Shown here: positions 10,801 through 26,114 of the stretch, one piece after another
Layout of the letters: each line of letters opens with the position of its first letter
Numbering within the stretch: the first letter of the stretch is position 1
NCBI RefSeq assembly: GCF_037975245.1
Contig: NC_092577.1
Coordinates: 5,795,001 to 5,859,000 of the forward strand
Length of the DNA stretch: 64,000 bases
Direction of reading: 5' to 3'
From: Apostichopus japonicus
Taxonomy: Eukaryota > Echinodermata > Holothuroidea > Aspidochirotida > Stichopodidae
The notes under the pieces: generated by a model
Database searches by the model: none
Told to the model about the DNA's origin: nothing
What the model saw: only the letters and a program-made list of their open reading frames with translations
Made by a program: the position numbers and the translations under genes

Positions 10801-13800
10801 TGTGTCTGTGTGACATGGCCCTTGTGAGTGGGTTGGGGACACATCATTACTCGTTATAGGCTATTGTGACTAAAATTGCGAGCAAGCTCTCTGGACATTT
10901 TTCTTTTGTTTCTGAAACTTTTCTTCCCTTATTGTTTTTACAGATATACTTTTTTGCTCCTTCGTGTTTTTTTCAAAGTTGCGTCCCGTTTTTTTTTTTC
11001 GTTTTTTTCCCCCCGATTTTTTTTCCCCTCCAGCCAGGCTGGATTTCCCGCGAGCATCGCGGATTTCCCGCGAACCTGGTTCGGAAGGTTCGCAAGGTTT
11101 TCCAGCCCTGCTTCTCATACTGTACATGGATTGGCATATTGAGCACAAGAACCCCATTGTTGTTGGTGTAGGTCAAAGTTCATTTGAGGTCACCAGGTGG
11201 GAATCATGGATAGTTCTCATACTTGGTGTGTGGACGCATCACATTGAGTACGTTCAAGATCCCTATCGTTTTTGGTGGAGGTGTGTATCGACACGTACAG
11301 TAGACTGACCTGTGTTTACCATGTCATATATATGTGTAATTGTACAGCAAAATACAGTAGTTGTTCAGTACATTTATATTTTAAGAACTATTTCTAGTGA
11401 ACAAGCAAAACGCTAGTGTAATGAAGTCATCAAGATCTCAATGCAAATTGCATTCTGGTTATTATTAGTATAAATTTTGTGTTTTTAATTTTTTTTAAAT
11501 TTGTCATGATTGAGTAAGTGTTTTTCTATTGCTACTGTTAAGTGAAATATGTTGATATAAAACCACACTTGAATCGTAATACTGTACTGACATACTGTAT
11601 GTATATATATATACACTAACAGAGGCAATATAATTGATCAAGTATTGTATAGCAAACTGCTTGACATTAAAGACTTACACCCATCCACCTTGCCTTGTTT
11701 GTGCAGTAATGCGATCAGCAGCTTTTTTGTACATTATATCAAAGACTCTCACATTAGAACATAAACAAATCTGATTAAAACTGGTGTTTATCTCGTAGTG
11801 AACCTGAAATATTTCCTAATAAGGGTAAGCCTAAGTCCGTATACAGAAGTACACTACAAAAGTCTAAGTACTCAAGTTTCAAATCACAGAGCTATACTGT
11901 AATATACAGAGAATAAGTTAACCAGACTTATTGCATGAAAGCCATGGCAGAATGATATGCAAACATGTACTTTTCAAATTGGTACAATCAATAACCCTTT
12001 TCTTTTTCATAAAGGAACTACATCTGACACTAAAGCATTTTCAGATACTGTAAGACAATTTTCAGAGTCTGATTCAAAACTGCTATTGAGACACAAATTT
12101 GAACACTTAATCATTCCCTCAGCTGTACAATACACTGCACACTTAACAAAATAAAAGCATGACAAAACAAAAAAAAACAAACAAATAAAAAAAAAAACAT
12201 TCTCAAAATTTCATTCACTGGTTCAACAGCAGCACCTCTGCTTCCTACAGTATACATACATGTATTGTTAAACTGCAATAAAAATGCAGTGTTTTGTCAC
12301 TGGCAGCAGTGCAAAGCGAATACTTTTTTGTTTTATTAACTGTTTTGTTTATCATTTAATTCGTTTTCTCCATGGCAACGAAATGGCAGCCAACACTTAA
12401 ACTTTCTTTTTTTTATGACTTAGTTATGAATAAATGTACAGCTCTGTGTATAACAATTGAACACATTTTGTTCCCCTTTAGCTGTGTAAGCAGTGGCGGT
12501 GTGTTCCATGCCGACTGCACTTGTAATGTCCAAAAAAAAAAAAAAAATGGGATTTGGAGACCTTTATTCCACTTCATATTGCCAGCTCCTGCTTCCTCAC
12601 AACAACCCTGCTATATTCAAACATTGGATGCTTGACAGCTTTCATTGCTATGAGACACAAATTGTTTGTTTTTATGTTGCCATGACGATAACCATCTGTT
12701 TGTTTGATGCGAGGCAAAAGTGTAATTGGAAAATCCTGCTTGTACGGGAGTCTGTACGCAGTAGTAGTTAGTACACTTGCAATGTGGCACCAGTCAAGGG
12801 GAAGGACTTTCTTTTAATGATTGGGAAGTTTTGAAATACTTTCACTTGGTTGAAGATGAAGCGCTTGTGTAATGGCAAAATTAAAGGTTGAAGTGATTTA
12901 AAAATGGAAATAAAATTGTAGTCAGTTAGAGGGAAGAGGAGAGCTCTGAACATTGGTGTGCATTCGACTTCATGTATGTCGGTACTATATAGTATTATGT
13001 ATCGGGCTGATCAGTCTCTTGTGCACTGTACTATAACTTGTGCACTGTACGTATGGGATACATATATGGCAGTGTATGGGTTTTTTACTGTAGGCTTCAG
13101 TATATAATGTATATTGGATCGAAGCATGTGTTAGAAATCAATCAATATATATCGCTCAAAAAGCAAAAAAAAAAAAAAAAAATGAAAAAGAGCACAATGG
13201 TTGAACATGTGTACATGTTAAGTGTAAATGGTTATATGTTCTGTGTATTAATGCTTATAGCCTTTCACGCACAAGAATTTATCAGTTTAAGAAATTTACG
13301 GATGCATGCATTGCATGCAAAATTTGTGCCTGGGTGAAACTTGTTTGTACATTGCAGGTACAGTGATGACATACCTATATCCACATTGGGTCAGTATATT
13401 CATAATGTGGGGTAGGTACCACCACATATATCCCTCCAGATTACACATCCTGGACTCCAAGATTGGTGATTTTGACTAAACAACAACAACAACAATAATA
13501 AAAAAAAAAAGTATTAGCTCATTTGTTTTGACATTAATATCCACAAAGCAGTTAATGAAATTCTGCTTATAACACTGTTTTACTTACGAGTGATAAGATT
13601 TTTAACATGTGCGATTTGGATATCCCACAGTGAAAAACAATACAAAATGTGCCCAAACCCAGGACTCCCATGCTGGTCAAATAGTTACTGTAAGAGTTGG
13701 CAGGCAGGCATGCATGCAAACAGTGGAATTCTGTGTACATTTATGTACATTACTGAAGGTCTAGGTATTCATATTGTAAATCCCTCAAAATTCACACTAA

Positions 13801-16800
13801 TTTACTGACTAAATGCAAGTGCATTTTGCTATTTGCCACGCCCCAAAGAATTTTTTTTTTTTAAAATTCTGCATTATTCTGTCAGTAGACATTTTCAAGA
13901 ACACAAATCACTTAAATGATACTGTATCTGTGGAAATTGATTTTGAATAGCGATTGGATTTTCAAGCAAAATATCACAACTTTTTTTAGCAATTATGGTA
14001 AATGCTAAAAACTGTCTGTACTTCAAATACACGGCAGATATATGCCGATTGGTATAGTGCGTATCTATATTTGTACTCATTTTTTGTATTGTACTTTACC
14101 CTTCAGGGTTAAGGATTTTTCTGTTTGTCTCTTGGACAACCACGATTATTATCTTTTGTCAAATTATGTTAATATGTAATTAGCTTTTGTGAATTGTTTG
14201 AACAGCAAATAGTAGAAAACATATTTAGTTATTTCATTATCTCCAGAGTAAGAGAGTGGTACTGATATTTATAGTTTTCCCATTTTAGTTACAATGTAAC
14301 CAGAATTTGATGTGGCCAAATAGTTAGTCATCTGTCAGATGACCACCCACTACGGCTGATTTGGGTCGTCCGTCCGAACAGAAATTTTGTCATCTCGGAC
14401 GTTAACGAATATTGAATTTTATGATCTTATTTCTTTGTTTTCAGGATTTGATGTCAAAGCTGGTTAACACACTGCCATCTGAACCGGTACCGTATCTCAT
14501 TAAAATCCTACAGAAGTTTGAAGAGAAAGCCAAAAAACAGGTAAGTACTGTATGTTTGTAAATTAGAACACTGCAGCTCTCTCCTCCAATATAAATAATA
14601 TATATTCATTTTACTATGATATTTTGCAACCGGAATGTTGAGAGGGACCTGTAACCATCACTGTTGATACCTGTTTTGTGTGTGTGTGTGTGTGTGTCAG
14701 TGATTGTGAATGTGACTCACTAGCAGCATGTAGTACTGTATGTACAGTATCATGTTGTCGTTATTCAAGCTGCTTTGCTAGAGAACGTGATACTGTAGTT
14801 ATTAATCCCCCAAAATAAATGTCCTTCACCCCCAAAAAATTCAATCCAATGTTTTAACATTTTTGATATCCGCATAATTACCAAATATCACACAGATTTT
14901 GAGCACAACAGCTGTTGCCACAGTGACTATTTCCCTAGATAATACTGTAGGCCTTCAATGGAAGTATGGAATTGTCTTTCCCTTTTAATGGGAATAAGGT
15001 ACGGCTACAGTACTTGTACAATTTACCAACATGCTGAGCACTTCTTGGAGAACTGTGAATTACAATTAAAAACACTGTTAATCGCTTAAAATGTATTGTT
15101 TAGTGTACAGCTCCTACTGTACACAACCAGGTGCTTGACCTTGTATCTGTCATGTGCAGTTTTTTATTAGATTTTTTTTTTTTTTTGGGGAGGGGGGGCT
15201 TTAGTTCCATTCCTGGGGTGCATAGCAAGCTTTCCACTTTACATTAAGTAAATCTTGCAAATATATATATTGCATATGGACAAGCTTACAGTTATTACCA
15301 ATGAATGCAAGTTGGAAGAATTTTTCCAACAATAATAAAGCTTGTAAATTAAAAAACTTGAGACAAAGTGCTCACAACTTGTGGTACCTTGCAGTGTTTA
15401 CTTACAGTGCTATTGTTACTGTGGGTAATACCTGGAATTATGTCAATACCACTAAACGTACAACCTGCATACCTATATATATCCGCCATCATTGTCCAAA
15501 TTTAAAAAAAGAAATTTGGTACATGTAACTGTAGCTGTGGCTTTCCTGTTTCTATGATCACAGCTTTACAGATAGTGAATATTTTCCCCCGTCGTCATAG
15601 CAACTGACACAACTGCAGTCAAGTGTGGGGTATTATTGCTAGGCTTTTAATCACCAAAATAAACTTTCTCTCCAGAGGGGGAGGGACTTAAGAAAAAAGT
15701 ACAGACCTAACAATTTTTTCTTCAGTGAAAAACATGTTTGGTGATATCCAGGGTTGTGTTTCGTAGAAGTGGAAAAAATAGAGAAAAGATTAAAGAAAAT
15801 CAGCTTCTGACTTTAATGTAGTGTGTAAGGCAATGGTAAAGTTCCAACAGGAAGCAAACATATATTTATAGTACAGTGTACATACTTTGTTATGTGCAGA
15901 GTGAAAACATGAATGTGGGAGGTGCAACATTAATCCAGAACATTGTGCACATGTATGACTTATAATGTATAGTTTTTATCGTATCATATATGGTTGCATA
16001 GAATACAGTACCATATATTGGTGTCAGATTTGTTGATACGTGAGTGACTTTTTTTTTTGGCTGGACAGTGGACATGCTGTACCAAAGTTAATCAGTGCTC
16101 TAAGGTCTTGCCTCAAGTGTTTTTATGAACAGACTTACTGTAGTTTAATCCATACAGAATACTGCACAGTGTTGCAGGCTGTGCAGTAGATCAGACAGTC
16201 TATACAGTATACTGTACAGTGCAAATTTCACAATCTTTGCCACGTGCTATAATCTTGCGAGTGCTTCCAAAATCTACTGGCTAACTTGGTACCGTGACAA
16301 GTGTAATATCTTTTCTGGTAGTTTGGTAATATGATCAAAATTTGATTGAATCACTAAGTAGATGTTCAAAGGATAAAGTTACAAGCCCAAAGCAAAATCA
16401 CAAGGATTGCCATTATTGCTATTAAAAAAACCTCTTAAGTTTAAAAGCAGATTTTCTCTCTGTTTAATCAATATTGCAAAATTATGGTACATGTAATATT
16501 ATGTACAGGTGTTATATCAGTGATGACATGTATGTATGTGTGTATGTATAATTCTGTGTATGTATGTATGTATGTATTGTATGTATAGTATGTACTGTAT
16601 GTATGTATGACATGTATGAGAGTACAGTAGCTCATAATGATCGAGTGTGTGTTACTGTACAGTACATGCATTCATTGAACGCTTCACCTTCTCATACTAT
16701 ACTGTACAGTACTGTAGTCATCAAACTAATTTCATTTGTGGTAATATTAATCTTAAATGCCTTTTCTTTATAAATTGTCCAATCAATCGAGCAGCATCCA

Positions 16801-19800
16801 AAGGAACCCAGCAAACCAAGAACGCCAGTAGTAGTTAAAACCAAATCGCCATCAGCCACCCCCACAGAGGCCAAACGAAGCCGTCCAACAGTGGTCAGAA
16901 CCATCTCATCGGGTACTTCAGAATGGACCGTGTTGCCAAGTTAGTGCTCAATTTTTAAACTTCAAAATTCTTTTTCTTTTATGTTCAACTTTATATATAA
17001 TATTTTCTACTTGTTAAAGTGTGTTGATGGTCTCTCACTCTATCGATTAACATCTATTTCTAAATTAACATAAAATTTAACCTTTGTGCCCTTACTGTAC
17101 ATGTTGTTTCTTATAATACTTTCCCAACATGATTGACATTGTCCTAGTTAACCGTACAGTACTTCAGGAAACTTCAAATTTGTGTCAAATTTATATTTTC
17201 CAAGAAATTGAGCATTGGTGGTTCCCAATGAAGACCTCATTTAGCTGGTGAGGAAAGTAAAATGTCATTTCTGAAAAATACAGTACTGTAGTTTGGACAC
17301 AGTTCTCAGCTCAAGTTGGTTCAAAACGGTCTTCATGTGGTTGCCTTCTAGAGAAAGCTTTCTATGCATGATGCCAATAAAGATTCAGTGAAAGTTAGAC
17401 AAGTTAGTCACTGAAACAACAGAACTGCATAAAAAGCAGAATCACACCACTCAACTGATACAATAAATGCTCTAAAAGTGATCTTCTGAATTATACGATG
17501 GATGTGCAGATTTAAGCATTGCCATTCAGGGGTGGGATAATTGGGGAGGGATGATGGGGGATGGGATTGATGGAGGGGGAGGGGGGTGGGGAGGTATGGA
17601 GGGTTGGGGAAGGTGGGTTGTTGAAGATGTGGGATAATTTGCATTGCTTGTCTACATCTTACAGTACTTGTAGATGAGGTGTTTTTCGTTCTGTATTTAA
17701 TTATCCTTTGAGCTGGAATGGGGCCCCACCTGTGATACTTCAATATGAACACACTAGAATATATGTCAGTAGTGTGCAGGCCAGGCTATGTGTTTTTATT
17801 ATTATTATTATTATGATCATTTTCTGTTTGTGTGTGATATGGAGTTGCATGGGGGCCAGAAGCTGGGCTAAACATTCCATACATAGTTGTGTGAAGACAA
17901 TTGAGGTACTGTAAAAAAGATTGCCCAAACGTGATACTGTATGTACCCAGTAGTCTTGAAATTGTTGGGTCCTCGAGTTATGTACGTAGACACCTCTAAA
18001 CCTGCGACGGTAGGCAACAAAACATTTAATTGTGTGACATTCATGAGTAGTTACATAATAGTTACATACAGTTAATACTGTAGCATTTAATGTACCATCA
18101 AATAAATATCTCTGCTTGTACTGTACTGCTGTGTATATTGTTTTGCAGACTTTTGTAGATTTTGCATTTGGAGCTGGTACATGAAGCATTATAACATGTA
18201 CTGTAATGTGTGTACTGCTTTCCTAGGAATTTAGTGAGCATCTGGCTTAGTTTTTAGCATAAAATTTCTCTAATTGTTGACGCCCAACTCTGAGCTTTAA
18301 TGTGCTGTATTTGACAGAGTGATTTTTCTGGCCAAAATTATATTTACTTTGATGGCTCCTACATATTAAGAGTGTTCAACTCAGGTTTTTTTTTCTTTCA
18401 ATATTTTTTTCTTTTTTAATTATTGGGGAGGTTGGGATAATAATAATTTTTTCTTTTTGGGAGAGGGGGGAGGGGAATATTCCTGATGTTAGTACTTTGA
18501 TATGTACACATACAGTACCCGTACCAAGATCTAGTGCACATATACATACTGTAAAGTGCAGTACACATGATCGAACTTTGCTACCAATACACACTAACAG
18601 AGCCAGTGTTTTTTTGGTAAGATTCACCAATCACATTACTGCTTACAAAAATCAACCAGAACTTTATAATATATATCTTGCTTGTATTGGCAAAGTTTGT
18701 AACTATGTACAGTAATGATGCAAGTTGCTAAGGAAGTACGTAAAATTGTCGGAAATTCCCCCAAAGAGAAAATAATTTTGCGGGAACCTCTAAATAAGAT
18801 CCGGGAATCCCTCAATTGCACATGTCCTATTGCAAAAACTGAGCAGGGATATAATTGTTAAAAGTTTATAAAGTTGGTAGCTTCTGAATTTTGTCCCATA
18901 AAATACTTCATGGTTCCTTCACTGCATACACAAAACCCATACATATTTGCATAAATTTGCACATATATGCATAATATTTGCATATCAGTTTGCTCCCCCC
19001 TCCCTCCCAATATTATCATGTGGCGATGCAGTACTGAATAATTTATTCCCTGAGTGGGCCGATTCACGTGCTGCAAAACGTTGATGTACATGCACGATGC
19101 GTGTAGCTCTATACTGTACGTATGCACCGATGTACAATGACTCACTCAAAAACATTTAATTGTGTCCTGATATATGACAGTCTGCCATTCATTAACAATA
19201 GTCCCAATCACCCACCCACCCATTTTACATCAGTAATAGAATAAAATTGTTGGTCTGACCTACTTTTGACAGTTTAACTTGGTTTTCTAAAAAACAAAAA
19301 AACACAAAACTTTTGTAACACGTTTGGGCACCGGATGAGAGATGGTTATTTCCTAATGATCTGTACGATTTAATGTCGGTCGATTATGTCAATAGTGGAA
19401 CTCATACATATCTACATTAATAAGTAGCTTGTTATTCTGTTTTTGTTGTTGCCATGTTCCTGTGTTAAACTTTACAAATATATAGATTTGGAAAAAGGTA
19501 CAGGTCTGTTTGTCAACGGTACTTTTGGTTTCGTTGCTATGTATACTGTACCAGGTAATATTAAACCGGCCTGGTTAATGAACAGTTCACATTTTTTTTT
19601 CACTACAGTACTGTACATAGTTACTTTAAATTATTCTAATTTACTCCTGCGGTTTACTCAACAAATTTTTTTTTTTTTTTGTAGCGCATGGATGAATGTT
19701 TTGATCTTTTCAAGGTATTATTAAGGACAGAAAAAAAGCTAGTTATCTTACTGTATGTACGTCAAACAACTGCAAATAGGATGTGTATTATTATTATTAT

Positions 19801-22800
19801 TGGCAGAAATAAGCAACAAAATATTATCGACCTTGCCTAAAGGGAAATGAAAAACGAGGGGAAGAGACAAGAGAAGAAAGAAATAATATCCAAGCAAGCA
19901 GTAAAGTTGGGCCAACTGAATGATGACTTTTAAAAGTCTCATTTTACTATTGTACAGACCTTTCACAAATTTATAATTTGGATGGTACCTGTCCTTGACT
20001 TTTTAATTAACTGTCCTGTACTCTAGGTTGCCAAACTGATGTAAAAACATATCTCGAACTGTTAATAATTCCAATAAGTGTGAGAGGAGGCTGTGGTAAA
20101 GCAGTTTCATTCGTTATAAAATAGGTGCATGTCGTTGAATTTTTTATTACAGTAACTGTCCTGTACTGTAGGTTACCAAACTGATTTAAAAACATGTCTC
20201 CAACTGTTAATAAAATTTCCAATAAGTTGAGAGGCAGCTGTGTTAAAGTAATTTCATAAACATATTTTTAATTCTAAAAGTAGACTATGTTAGATGGAAA
20301 TGTACTAAAGTAGAGTACTGTCTCGTGGATAAATTTGTTTGTACTTTTAAACCATTTTGTTAGATAATATTATACTGCCAGCTACAGTACAGTCAGAGCA
20401 GGGCAAAGTTTTCATGGAATCCCCCACCCCCCCACCCCACAATCAACTGTGTCTCTGGCAGAGGACAAGTTGTTTACTTGAAATTTAAATTGTATTGTAA
20501 CTAAAACAACCTCTTGGAAGTAGGTAAAATGATAAACTGGTATCACTCTCAAAACTGGTGACATGGTTTTCCATTCACTCTAGCCTACACGTCTCTCCTA
20601 CCACAGTATAAATAGTACGTCCTACAGTGACATACTCACTGGTCATTGCTAGCCTGCTTCCATTTTACGAACCCCCAAATTTGTTAGTCCAGACGACCAA
20701 AATGTAAAGGTCCCGTTTTTGTAACCTGGGACAACCAGAATAGGAAAATCCTCAAAAAATATGTCCAGCATTATTTTGTGACTAATTATTTCCCCAAATC
20801 TGGTACAGTAGGTACTTGTGTACATAACACAATGCCAAACTACACTCAGCGACTTTTGATTTGTTTCTTAACTTTCTCTTTGATGTGTTAAAAAGTGATT
20901 TTTTTTGTTGTCTTTTAATCCATTTTGTGTGCACAAACTCTTCTCATCCATCTCTCTCTCTCTCTTTCCGCCCCCCTTTCCTCTTCTTCTTCCATGTTCT
21001 CTTCTCGTTTGACATACCTCTCACTCTGGTCATCTCCATCATCTCTGGTCTGCTGTGCATATTTCTCTCACGCCCCCCTGTCGCTACCTCTAGCCTTGGC
21101 GAACATGGGCGAGGACAGAGGTTACGAACGCCCGTGGGTGCAGAACATGAAGAAGATCTCAAGGTCTCCCGATTCCTCGGTCGAAGATGCTCCTAGAGGT
21201 AGTTAAAGTAGTTTTAACGAGGTGGTTTAACGAGGTTTGAGGAAATTTGTCTTTGTTTAAAAACCTTTACCCTGTTACTGCCCATTCTCTTAATAGATCC
21301 ACAAATGACGAGAACAATAGGAACTTGTTTGTGGACTTTTACAGCAAAACTAGGTTACCGTGAGGGAAATCCAGAATTTGTCGAGGTTGTTCAAAAACTT
21401 TGGAGACCTACTGTACGGTAGATATTTCTGCCTCTTGTTTTTGCCTTTAGTTTTAGTCTTACTTGCCAAAAGATGCTATCTGTTGTATTTTAGTTAGTTG
21501 CGAGTGGCTTTGATGTGCACATATTTTGGTTTTATGTGCAAATTTCATTCTGCAAATCAGTACAGGCCTATTCTGCAATATAGTTCTTGTCCTTACTTTG
21601 CTACTGCATATAGTGTTCTGTTTATGGAAGCGTATTGCAGGTTTGTGATAAGTACAGTATGGTACAATTGACCATTTTCTTTTTTAACAATTATACAATT
21701 TATCTTTTTAATTACATGTATTGTCTTTTTCTTATATCCAAGTAGCACTGTAGAAAAATGTTTTTGACTATCAAATGTAAGCTATATGAATGATTTATGT
21801 AATAATGTAATAATATTCATTGTGTATTTATCAATTTACTGCCATAATTAAACTGTGTGGAGTAGATTATTGAGTAGTTGTAACAGGAATAGTGTGTGAT
21901 AAGACCATCTCGTGTACAGTAGTTTACACCTGTAGGTATGCACAGGTGAGTTTTCACGGTTTCTCAGTTGGAAAAAACAGTCGCATCATCACAGTCCCTC
22001 TTTTATTCTTAACTTATTTCCTTTTCCCCCAATGGACAACTACACATGATTTCTGACTAAGACTTGATGATAAGAAGCAAAGACATGAAAGAATTTGCTT
22101 AGCTGATGGCACTAAGGGATCTACTCAACTTACAGTAGTTATTTGCAAGAGTAACACTAGAATTGAGCTAACTTTGTAGAATATCAAGTTTTGTGAAGAG
22201 GCCACATAGTAATTCAGAAGAGGGGGGGGAAAAAAAAAAAAAAAAAAATTATTATAATAAAAAAAAAAAATTATATAATTAAAAAAAAAAAAAAATTAAT
22301 AATGAAAAAAAGACATACTATGTGTAGACTTTTCTGGCATTGGTTTATTTCTGACAGCAGAATAACGATAAGACTGCCAAGTGACTCATCTGCACATACT
22401 GTAAGTAGAATGTCTGCCCTTGAAATGCTGACAAAAAGATTGCCACATTTTGTGCATGTTTGCACTTTTAATGCAAGCAAATTGTCCCTCTGGGGGAGGG
22501 GGAGTCTAGACCTCTTTCCCCCGGAGGCCAGGCTTATGATTTTGACACTTGACCTTATTCTATCTCTACCATGCTTTGATTATTACTTTTAATTACTTGT
22601 TAAAATATGACTCAATTTTGGTGTCTATTTTCGAGAGTTGTTCTAAGAATAAAAGTACAATAATGACAGTATGCAGACATCAGTCTGTTTAATATCCTAA
22701 AACTGAATTTTTTGTCAATTTTGTGGTTTTCTGTCGTTGTTGTGGTAAATTTGAAAGACACTTCACCAATATTAGGACATTACATTGCGTAAATAGTATA

Positions 22801-25800
22801 TAATGCTTCCTTTGTGGGTAATTTTGGGGGTAATTTTCTGATTTTATATTTGTCTCACAGGAAGCAAGAATGTACCTTAATTTACAAAGTGACAGACACG
22901 TGTGATAGTTATTTCATCACATCAAATGAATATTCAGATAATTGTGGTCACAATGGAAGATATCATACCCATATTCGTGGTTTCACACCACAGTATCTAC
23001 TTTTGAATCCCTCTCTTAGTCTCTTACTGGCTCTCATACCGGCCCTTCCTTCACCTTGCCCAGTGTGACCTGGTGTTATAATTATAGCACTGTACACCCT
23101 TAATGACCAGTCACTTTTGATGATCAACCAGCCTGGTCTTCTATTTGGCACTGTACACCCTTAATGACCAGTCACCTCACTGATGATTAACCAGCCTTGT
23201 CTTCTATTTGGCACTGTACACCCTTAACCACCAGTCACTTATGATGATCAACCAGCATGGTCTTCTATTTAGCACTGTACACCCTTAACGCCCAGTCACT
23301 TATGATGATCAACCAGCCTCCTAATTCTACCCTGTGTCACCCAGTTGATCGGGAATAACCGGTTGCAAAATAAAGGGAAGTTCTAAACTTATTACCAGAT
23401 CACTCTGGGCATGGTATGTGGATCAAGAGTGCTTAGTTTGTGAGGAGATAGGTAAGGCCTTTAGTTTCTGTAAGTTTCCAAACCATTAATGGCATGTAAC
23501 ATCAATGAAGCTACGGATGTACTGGGTACACTACTACACGGTACAGTAATACCTCCAGGAGGTTTAGCAAGATGGTAGAAATACAGCAGTGGTTTCTTTA
23601 CATTGCAAAAATCTATTATTGTAGAGAAGGCTCTCTCTTGCACAGTGAAGTGCTTGCATGAGTGACTGCAGAAAAGATTTATGCCGAGTGGGAACTTTCA
23701 AAGGTGGTTCTAACTTTGCCATTGACTGGTGTTTGCAATGAAGGACTTACTCTACCTTATCATTTGCGTAACCCTTTTGTCGAAAGGTTTATAAAGGTAA
23801 GTGAACCTCTATTCATAAAAGAACCGTATTGTACTCTACCCTTCCTGTGTATTGTTAGCCAAGTTTTTTTTAAAGTTTTTATTGGGTTATTTTTGTCCTC
23901 AAAAGTACTATTCAAGATCCATTTGACACATTTTCTCATTGCAAAATTTAACCTCTTTCTTCAACAGTGCGTAAACCGAAACGTGCAGAATCTAAACAAA
24001 GCCTAGACAATGACACACCGCCAAATCAACAGCAAAGACAACCAAAGAAATCTAACGCAAAGTTGACAGCAAGTGAGTGAAACAGGTTGTCTGTAGGTAT
24101 TTTACAGTAAATGCCACTTCCATCGCTTAACCTGTGTCCTTATAAAAAACAAAATAAAATAAAACTGTTAGCAAACTGCTTATCCACTAGAGAGCCTGTG
24201 TAAGAGAATGTGTAAAAGTAAGTTGGCCTGACGTTTCAATCCTACAGTAGCAGGATCTTCAAAGGCTAAAAAGGCCAAAGGCTCTTTAGCCTTTGAAGAA
24301 GATCCTGCTAGGATCGAAACGTGAGGACAACTTACTTTTACACATACTCATAAAAAACAAACGGCAAATTCTCTCTCACTCTACCATGACTAGCATCATC
24401 TGGGGGCCTTTTAAGCACATGTCCTCCATTGGAGACCGGTCATCAACTGACAATTGTCTTGTTCATTACTAATGTACGAACCACCAACAGTGCCTAGTGC
24501 AGAGTGTACAAAATTTAAGTAGCTTTTCAAAGATTAAGATCGCTTCTCGGCCTTTTGGCTTAGAAGACCATGTGTAGTAACTGTTCCCTTTCCAGGGGAA
24601 TGGTGATACACACCTGACGATGATCACACAGTCACAGTCCCGATACAAGGGGACTAGGGCTGAGAGTGGATCAGTCGTTCGGTAGTTGGTTTTCGTGCCC
24701 AGGTTCTTTCCTGGGTGACTTTTCTTAAAAAGTACAACTATTAAGTAGCTTTTCAAGGTCTTTGTTTGTTAGAGGTTGATGGTTGTAACTTTCCTTTACC
24801 TCTTTGGCTTCGAACGTCAAGCAGAGGCATTGTTATTTATAGGTATTCTTTTTATTGATGGCTCACCGGCTTCTACATATCGAAGTAATAGTCTGTATTC
24901 ATTCATACCTATCAGTGAAATTGTTAGCACTGTTGGCAAATAATCATTATAATGCCCCTAATGTATTTTTCCTTTGGAAGTCAGGCAGGGGCATCCTTAT
25001 CTAAGTATTCTTATTTTAGTTATTGACGACTCACCGGCTCTAGGCATTTATATATCAAAAAAATGGTTGAAATATGTATATTTATTCATACCAATCACTC
25101 AGTATAATTGTTAGCACTGTTGGCAAATAATCATTATAATGCCCCTATAATGTATTTTCCCGTCGGAATTCAGGCAGGGACATTCTTATAAGTATTCTTG
25201 TTATAATTTTTTGACGTCTCACCGGCTCCTAGGCATTTATGTATCAAAATGATAGTTGTATTCATTCATACCAATCACTCAGTATAATTGTTAGCACTGT
25301 TGGCAAATAATCATTATAATGCCCCTAATGTTTGACCATCACTTATAGCCCACCTAGCCATGCCACAATTTAAGTGCCTTGTTGGACTCATTCCACTTAG
25401 ATTTTGTCTGGTGTGTAGGACCTTACCGATGGATATCATATTCTGTAGGTTTTTTTATTGCACAAAGCCATCTGTCAGTCTACAATTATATTTCTCAACA
25501 AAACCGGTCACATTTCTCATTTCGTTGTCCATTTCAAGTCTTTGTCCAAGCTGGCATTGGACCACTTCGTTTTTTGTGGCTCAAGAGCAACTTTTATCGA
25601 AACAGTTTGGATATTAGATGCTATTGGCAAGAATAAGACTTTGCAAATCAGGTGCCTTAGTAGGGTGGGGCTGCAGGGCAGCTGTGGGGAATTGGGGTGG
25701 GGGTAGGGAAAGAAAATCTGAATTTGGTTATAGACAGGGTGATACACCTTGGTACTTTTTAGTCACTGTTGTCTTTCTAAGTGAATTAAGTGAAACTACT

Positions 25801-26075
25801 ATATCAGCAATGTTTCCAAGTCAACTGCTTTTTGTATTGTCCACCCGCTCACCTTCCTGCACTTTTGGTACTAGACCAGTGAAGGTTTCCTGTCTCTCGC
25901 TTACATTTCTGCCAAGTATTCGAACCATTTATAGGAAGAGGAAATCCATTAATAACAAGAGTGGTGTGTCAAGTCAGACTGTTAATATGGTGATAAATTT
26001 CCCCTCGGTATGGCTGTACCTGTACTGTACTGCACTACAGTTAGATTGTGAGAGTACAGTACTGTATGTGGAAAC

Positions 26076-26114
<39 letters not shown>

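Larger units (their letters stand above)
4875..14444 (+). other. Intron 1 of the C8orf34 orthologue (about 9.6 kb)
   Basis: No coding exon is seen. It holds a 32-bp near-perfect palindrome (5921-5952), a SINE remnant with an amplified B box (about 6700-6865), a degenerate repeat around 7340-8400, a 55-bp tandem array split by a MITE (8390-9050), a degenerate AGGTCA-containing repeat (9050-9440 and 11120-11290), a GC-rich GGGTCCAGGG-type element fragment near 9465-9560 and a pyrimidine-rich stretch (10905-11035). Confidence 0.6.

Noticed and set aside
10866-11171. Phe/Pro-rich overlapping ORFs
   Set aside because: Produced by a pyrimidine-rich stretch; both strands are open because of composition.
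16468-16671. Tyr/Thr/His-rich repeat peptide
   Set aside because: Translation of a GTAT/ATAC microsatellite.
16913-16945. Longer version of C8orf34 exon 3 through TSEWTVLPS
   Set aside because: It runs into a TAG with no donor that keeps frame with exon 4. The GGTACT donor at 16913 gives the required phase 1.
17740-18189. A 149-residue minus-strand ORF in intron 3
   Set aside because: Low-complexity, with an Ile run from an ATT microsatellite. No domain features; likely chance.
23087-25335. CRISPR-like arrays
   Set aside because: The repeats are contiguous tandem units without unique spacers, in an animal genome.
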